Shown here: positions 4,892 to 7,481 of the stretch, piece by piece
Layout of the letters: every line of letters starts with the position of its first letter
Position numbering within the stretch: position 1 is the stretch's first letter
DNA from: AP-16 sp036395835
GTDB taxonomy: Bacteria > Pseudomonadota > Alphaproteobacteria > Rhizobiales > Xanthobacteraceae
Direction of reading: 5' to 3'
DNA: 7,481 bases
Assembly: GCA_036395835.1 (NCBI GenBank)
Contig: DASWCW010000318.1
Coordinates: forward strand, 1-7,481
Program-made: the position numbers and the translations under genes
Notes under the pieces: generated by a model
What the model was told of the DNA's origin: nothing
Database searches by the model: none
Seen by the model: only the letters and a program-made list of their open reading frames with translations

Positions 4892-5404
4892 TCAGTTCAG
4901 CTTCTCGCACCGCCCTTCGAAGGCGTAGCTGTCCCATCCGAAGCGGTAATTGCCGTTGAACCGGCCGCCCGCAACGATGACCATTTGCCCGCCAGTCGTG
5001 ACGAATGTTTGCGGCAGCAGCGCGGAATAGCCGTTCTCGCGAAGGAAAATGCTTTTGGACTTCACCGTCATCTTGTACTTCGTTCGGCAGTCCTTCGTTT
5101 GCGTCGCCGCCGGCCAGATTGAACCGCACTCAAGCGACGAGTCCTCAGCAATTTCCATAAAGAACTTATCTTCGGTCGGCTTGATGCGGCCCACGAACGG
5201 ACGTGTGTTTCCAAGCTCGTCGTCGTACTGGATGCCCGCGACATGGTCGATGACGCAGAGGTACTTGCCCAGATAGGTCTTAAACTGGCGGTCGCTGCAA
5301 TCCAGGTAGTCCTGTCCCTTTGTAACGTCGCACTTCAAATCCTGTTGGGCCAAAGCGCTGGCTGGAATGAGCGCGAGAACTGACAACGCAATCATTGAAC
5401 GCAT
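4892..5404 (-). CDS. exported cysteine-rich protein of unknown function (likely cargo gene)
   Basis: This 170-residue protein starts at ATG 5404-5402, with GGGGGA about 7 bases upstream on the minus strand. An in-frame start at 5455 would bury the signal peptide. Residues 1-19 form a Sec signal (MRSMIALSVLALIPASALA, predicted cut before Gln20), so the product is periplasmic or secreted. The mature chain has six cysteines (25, 36, 50, 93, 106, 166), enough for three disulphides. It ends in a glycine/aromatic-rich segment (GGRFNGNYRFGWDSYAFEGRC). It is the only gene on the minus strand within the element core, is less GC-biased than its neighbours, and has its own regulatory gap. These traits fit a lysogenic-conversion (moron-type) cargo gene. 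No family is recognised. Confidence 0.8.
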   Translation of the reverse strand: MRSMIALSVLALIPASALAQQDLKCDVTKGQDYLDCSDRQFKTYLGKYLCVIDHVAGIQYDDELGNTRPFVGRIKPTEDKFFMEIAEDSSLECGSIWPAATQTKDCRTKYKMTVKSKSIFLRENGYSALLPQTFVTTGGQMVIVAGGRFNGNYRFGWDSYAFEGRCEKLN

Positions 5405-5599
5405 CGCAAATCCCCCGCGCGCGACGGTAATCCGAATGGCTCCCCGCCTCGACACGATAGCCGCATTCCCCCCCTCGGGACAGCGCCTTGCACCCCGCGC
5501 GCCCCGCCTCCCGCTGGCGCCGACGTTGGTCGCTTTTTTGGAAACTGGCGCCTATGCGCTGATGTGCCGACAGCAAATGCACGCCGGGAGGATCGGTCA

Positions 5600-5618
5600 C
5601 TGGCTTGACAAAAGCCAG
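5600..5618 (+). promoter_or_regulatory. palindrome over a -35-like box
   Basis: CTGGCTT (5600-5606) is inverted against AAGCCAG (5612-5618) around the spacer GACAA, and TTGACA (5605-5610) sits inside it. The arrangement looks like an operator over a promoter for the gene at 5711, but no good -10 box is found 16-18 bases downstream (GACTTT region). Confidence 0.35.
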
Positions 5619-5656
5619 CAACGGCGCGACTTTCGCGAATCAGGATGGTTCCAAAA

Positions 5657-5694
5657 GCGGGAGGCTTCCCGCACGGGAAACAGTAGCGGGAAAC
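5657..5694. repeat. second set of integrase-type repeats, candidate far-arm attachment sites
   Basis: GCTTCCC (5664-5670) is the inverse of the GGGAAGC units at 51 and 61. GGGAAAC at 5675-5681 and 5688-5694 matches the inverted GTTTCCC pair at 76 and 89 with the same 13-base spacing. GCGGGA/TCCCGC (5657-5672) forms a 6-base stem. The opposite orientation of the two sets is what paired arms at the two ends of an integrated element would show. If so, the recombination core should lie close to one side of this cluster. Confidence 0.45.
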
Positions 5695-5710
5695 GTGGAT
5701 CGAGGCCGGA

Positions 5711-6091
5711 ATGTCCGAGATGGAGCAGGTTCGGCAGCAGGATCGAGCTCAGGTCCATGACCCCGCGACTGGGCGGTTCTTGCCTGGTCGTTCGGGCAAC
5801 CCGGCCGGCACCATGCCCCGCGCCGAGCGGGAAAGGCGCGTGCTGGCGAAGGCCCGCGCGCTTAGCCGGGAGCTCGGCGGCTGGAGCCGGATGGGTGTCC
5901 TCGATCGCGAGTATTTACTCCAAGCCGCGCGCTTGCTCCTCTGCAAGCCGCGCCACCACGACGACCGGGTGAGGCTTGCGAATAGCGTGCGTCGGTTGTT
6001 GGTAACCGTTGAGGGCCGCCGCGGCCGCCGCGAGGCTTCCGGTGCCGACGAGTTCACCCGGCTGCTGTTGCCGGAAGAGGTTGGCCGATGA
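5711..6091 (+). CDS. hypothetical protein with N-terminal GRFLPGRSGNPAG motif (DUF5681-like)
   Basis: This 126-residue protein begins at ATG 5711 with GAGG at 5702-5705; ATG 5720 is an alternative start. Residues 16-33 carry HDPATGRFLPGRSGNPAG, the signature that opens DUF5681-type proteins of phages and mobile DNA. The rest is basic and helical: PRAERERRVLAKARALSREL, then LDREYLLQAARLLL, then RVRLANSVRRLLVTVEG. It ends with an acidic EFTRLLLPEEV. There is no catalytic motif. The gene overlaps the next by ATGA at 6088-6091, so the two are probably made together. Proteins with this motif often sit close to packaging genes, but that is only context. Whether it belongs to the element or to the right flank depends on where the attachment core lies. 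Confidence 0.7.
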   Translation: MSEMEQVRQQDRAQVHDPATGRFLPGRSGNPAGTMPRAERERRVLAKARALSRELGGWSRMGVLDREYLLQAARLLLCKPRHHDDRVRLANSVRRLLVTVEGRRGRREASGADEFTRLLLPEEVGR

Positions 6092-6855
6092 CCACCGACG
6101 AAGCCGAGGGCCGGCAGGCGGAGCGGGTGCTCCGGCGCGGGGAGCCGGTGGCCAAGGCGATCCTCGAAAGCTTCGCGCGGCAGTTCGCGTCGCTGGCGCA
6201 GCACTATGCGCCCGGCGTGGGGGCCAAGAACCCGAACGCGAACGAGCGGAAGTACGAACGCTGGGCTAGGTTGACCGTGGACGCCTCGCGGGCGTTGATC
6301 GCGTTCGAGGAGCCGCGGCTGGGGGCGGTCGCGCCGCCCGAGAAGCGGGTCACGCGCTTCAGCTCGGAGGTCTCCGGGAACGGCGCCCGGGTCGACTTCG
6401 CGACCATGACCGACGCCGAGCTCGTCCGGTACTACCAAGCGAGGATCGCCGGGGCCGCCCCGGCAGTCGGGCACGTTCCCGCGAGCGCGTCCCGGCCCGC
6501 CGAGCTCGAGCAGCGGGTCGTCCCGGAGACGCCGGCGGAGGGGCCGACCACCGAGCTCGAGGCGCGGCCGGCGGCGGAGGTCGCGCAGCCCGAGCCGGTT
6601 GCCCAGCTGATGCCGGACCCCGAGGAGCCCGCCGCCGGGAAGCAGTCGCCGAACGTGGTGAGCATCACCATCCCGGCCCAGGCGCTGCAGCGGGCCGCCG
6701 AGCCGGCGCGGCCCACGGTTGAGGAACTCTCGCTCAGCCTGGCGTCGAGCATCGGGCCGGACGGCAAGCCACGGTGCGTCGGCGCCCAGCCGCTCGCGTC
6801 GCCCGGCCATGCGCTGGCGCGGAGAACCAGCGGCGTGTTCAACCGGCGGAAATGA
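6088..6855 (+). CDS. hypothetical protein with Pro/Ala/Glu-rich linker
   Basis: This 255-residue protein starts within the ATGA overlap with the 5711 gene. Residues about 8-125 look folded: ERVLRRGEPVAKAILESFARQF, then NANERKYERWARLTVDASRALIAFEE, then the helix TMTDAELVRYYQARIAG. Residues about 130-190 are low-complexity Pro/Ala/Glu sequence (PETPAEGPTTELEARPAAE). The C-terminus has a short ordered stretch (SPNVVSITIPAQAL), a helix and a basic tail ending in VFNRRK. The GC at third codon positions is very high and no frameshift is seen. Nothing identifies a function; an adaptor or regulatory partner of the 5711 product is possible from the overlap alone. Confidence 0.7.
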   Translation: MTTDEAEGRQAERVLRRGEPVAKAILESFARQFASLAQHYAPGVGAKNPNANERKYERWARLTVDASRALIAFEEPRLGAVAPPEKRVTRFSSEVSGNGARVDFATMTDAELVRYYQARIAGAAPAVGHVPASASRPAELEQRVVPETPAEGPTTELEARPAAEVAQPEPVAQLMPDPEEPAAGKQSPNVVSITIPAQALQRAAEPARPTVEELSLSLASSIGPDGKPRCVGAQPLASPGHALARRTSGVFNRRK

Positions 6856-7064
6856 CCGTAGATCAGATCTTCGGCTCTTGCGCTCCGCTCCGGATGGCGG
6901 ATCGACCACCGCCGCGATCTCACGGGGCAGCAGCGCCCGGTCCGCGGCCGCCGCTTGAACTGGCGCAAATTAGAGGCCGCGGCCGCCGGCCATGGGGAAG
7001 ATTGCTGCGCGAACTTCGGTCCGATCGGCAATCGGTGATTCTCAGCCTTTTTGCCCAGCCTTGA
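6852..7064 (+). CDS. possible small coupled ORF, doubtful
   Basis: ATG 6852 overlaps the preceding stop in the ATGA form used elsewhere in this window, and the frame runs 70 residues from MTVDQIFGSC. The rest is arginine/proline-rich (DRPPPRSHGAAAPGPRPP) and crosses a duplicated GC motif, and its end overlaps the minus-strand gene at 7042. It may be the start of a gene cut by rearrangement, or chance. Confidence 0.2.
   Translation: MTVDQIFGSCAPLRMADRPPPRSHGAAAPGPRPPLELAQIRGRGRRPWGRLLRELRSDRQSVILSLFAQP
6942..6988. repeat. 12-base GC direct repeat
   Basis: CCGCGGCCGCCG occurs at 6942-6953 and 6977-6988, 35 bases apart. It contains the GCGGCCGC palindrome. It lies in the poorly coding stretch 6856-7041, which otherwise holds nothing I can name. 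Confidence 0.4.
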
Positions 7065-7344
7065 TCTCGTTGAATTCGGACAGCGCTCGCTCGAATTTGT
7101 CGTTGAAGAGCCACATCGCATCGAGGATTTCGCGAAAAGTTGCAGATGGTTTCGCCTTGTCGACTTGGCCAAAGGTGAAGATGCTGTTGTTGCGCAGATA
7201 TCCCATTATGGTCCGGTCGGAAACTATATATCCGACTGCACTCATGCTGGCAGACGGCCCTGCTGTCGTCGCCGACCATGCTTTCACGATCGGCAAGATC
7301 GCGCAGACGAGCTTCGAGAAGCCGTTGCGGGGCACTAGCGGCAT
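7042..7344 (-). CDS. hypothetical protein, possibly truncated at its N-terminus
   Basis: The minus frame reads 100 residues. GC content rises in the order second, first, third codon position (roughly 42, 54 and 70 per cent by hand count), which marks this strand as coding rather than the overlapping plus ORFs. The C-terminal 60 residues look folded: GYIVSDRTIMGYLRNNSIF, then PSATFREILDAMWLFNDKFERALSEF. The first codon at 7344 lies inside sequence that encodes a dehydrogenase on the other strand and has no ribosome-binding site. The true start may be ATG 7245 (67 residues), or the original N-terminus has been lost at a junction near 7338. No family is recognised. Confidence 0.5.
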   Translation of the reverse strand: MPLVPRNGFSKLVCAILPIVKAWSATTAGPSASMSAVGYIVSDRTIMGYLRNNSIFTFGQVDKAKPSATFREILDAMWLFNDKFERALSEFNEIKAGQKG

Positions 7345-7481
7345 TTCGGGAGAATAGACCTCCTCGTGAACAACGCTGGTATCTGCGGAAGCCAGCTATT
7401 CGAGGACGCCACCCTTGACGATTTCGATCACTATTGGCGGGTGCACCTCGGCGGGCCGGTTAACACGGTGAAGGCTGCCTG
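7339..7481 (+). pseudogene. short-chain dehydrogenase/reductase fragment, lacking its N-terminus
   Basis: The frame from 7339 reads RHFGRIDLLVNNAGICGSQ, then LFEDATLDDFDHYWRVHLGG and PVNTVKAA to the window edge. FGRID-LLVNNAG is the central NNAG motif of the classical SDR family (NAD(P)-dependent oxidoreductases), and WRVHLGGPVNTVKAA is the following helix, of a kind seen in 3-hydroxyacyl-CoA dehydrogenase-like members. The TGxxxGIG cofactor loop and first half of the Rossmann fold, about 80-90 residues, should lie upstream. Instead there is a TAG at 7336-7338 and unrelated sequence in all three frames. The gene is therefore cut at about 7338; its 3' end lies beyond the window. Confidence 0.75.

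Larger units (their letters stand above)
5405..5710. other. 306-base intergenic region between divergent genes
   Basis: No gene is supported here. The left half should hold the minus-strand promoter of the exported-protein gene; a TATCGT near 5454-5459 (minus strand) is the only -10 candidate and is weak. The right half holds a 19-base palindrome overlapping TTGACA (5600-5618) and the second set of integrase-type repeats (5657-5694). A T6 run at 5534-5539 lacks a clean preceding stem. Confidence 0.5.

Noticed and set aside
5513..5539. Intrinsic terminator before the T6 run
   Set aside because: The preceding arms pair at only about 5 of 7 positions and there is no plus-strand gene upstream for it to end.
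5367..5972. 201-residue plus ORF across the intergenic region
   Set aside because: It overlaps the signal-peptide end of the minus-strand gene and the start of the 5711 gene, has arginine/serine-rich content and lacks a ribosome-binding site.
5749..6909. 386-residue minus-strand ORF over the 5711/6088 pair
   Set aside because: It is an arginine-rich mirror frame of two plus genes with good starts, an ATGA overlap and the GRFLPGRSGNPAG motif.
7051..7338. Plus-strand ORF ending just before the SDR fragment, as its possible N-terminus
   Set aside because: It has no TGxxxGIG loop or Rossmann pattern, and codon-position GC favours the minus strand through this stretch.

Overview
The window is GC-rich, with strong GC bias at third codon positions and short Shine-Dalgarno leaders. 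Its gene families (an integrase with an N-terminal arm-binding domain, a DUF3102-type protein, a GRF-x-SGNPAG protein) are typical of alphaproteobacterial accessory DNA, most likely Hyphomicrobiales such as Bradyrhizobium relatives. The taxon is inferred from protein style, not from a marker gene.

Layout. Positions 1-114 hold a cluster of short repeats (GGGAAGC and GTTTCCC types) that look like integrase arm sites. They are followed by a tyrosine-recombinase gene (115-1398). A structured leader (1417-1528) precedes an AlpA-like excisionase/regulator (1529-1780). Next comes a tightly packed plus-strand block: a DUF3102-type protein (1777-2513), an unrecognised protein (2565-3271) and a 63-residue helical protein (3276-3467). 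An extended -10 promoter and a leader with four evenly spaced hairpins (3470-3603) lead into a winged-helix, replication-type gene (3604-4708). That gene carries an iteron- and palindrome-rich tract (4014-4095) inside its coding sequence, the arrangement seen when a phage initiator gene contains its own origin. A GC-hairpin cluster (4756-4820) separates it from a convergent exported-protein gene (4892-5404, minus strand). The gap 5405-5710 contains a palindrome and a second set of the integrase-type repeats. Then come an overlapping gene pair of unknown function (5711-6855), a low-confidence ORF, a minus-strand hypothetical gene (7042-7344), and a 5'-truncated short-chain dehydrogenase running off the right edge.

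Three consecutive genes (DUF3102-type, the 2565 gene and the replication-type gene) each need a single-base correction in a short homopolymer or doublet to read through. They are either decayed or carry sequencing indels. Their neighbours (integrase, AlpA-like, exported protein, 5711/6088 pair) are intact.

Interpretation. int, alpA and a replication initiator with an embedded origin, plus one exported cargo gene and no recognisable capsid, tail or lysis gene, is the plan of a small integrative element resembling a phage-inducible chromosomal island (phage satellite). This is inference. The right boundary is uncertain: it may lie near 5.7 kb, where the repeats recur, or near 7338, where the dehydrogenase is cut. 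The two RNA-structured leaders, one over each of the alpA and rep ribosome-binding sites, are the most unusual features.
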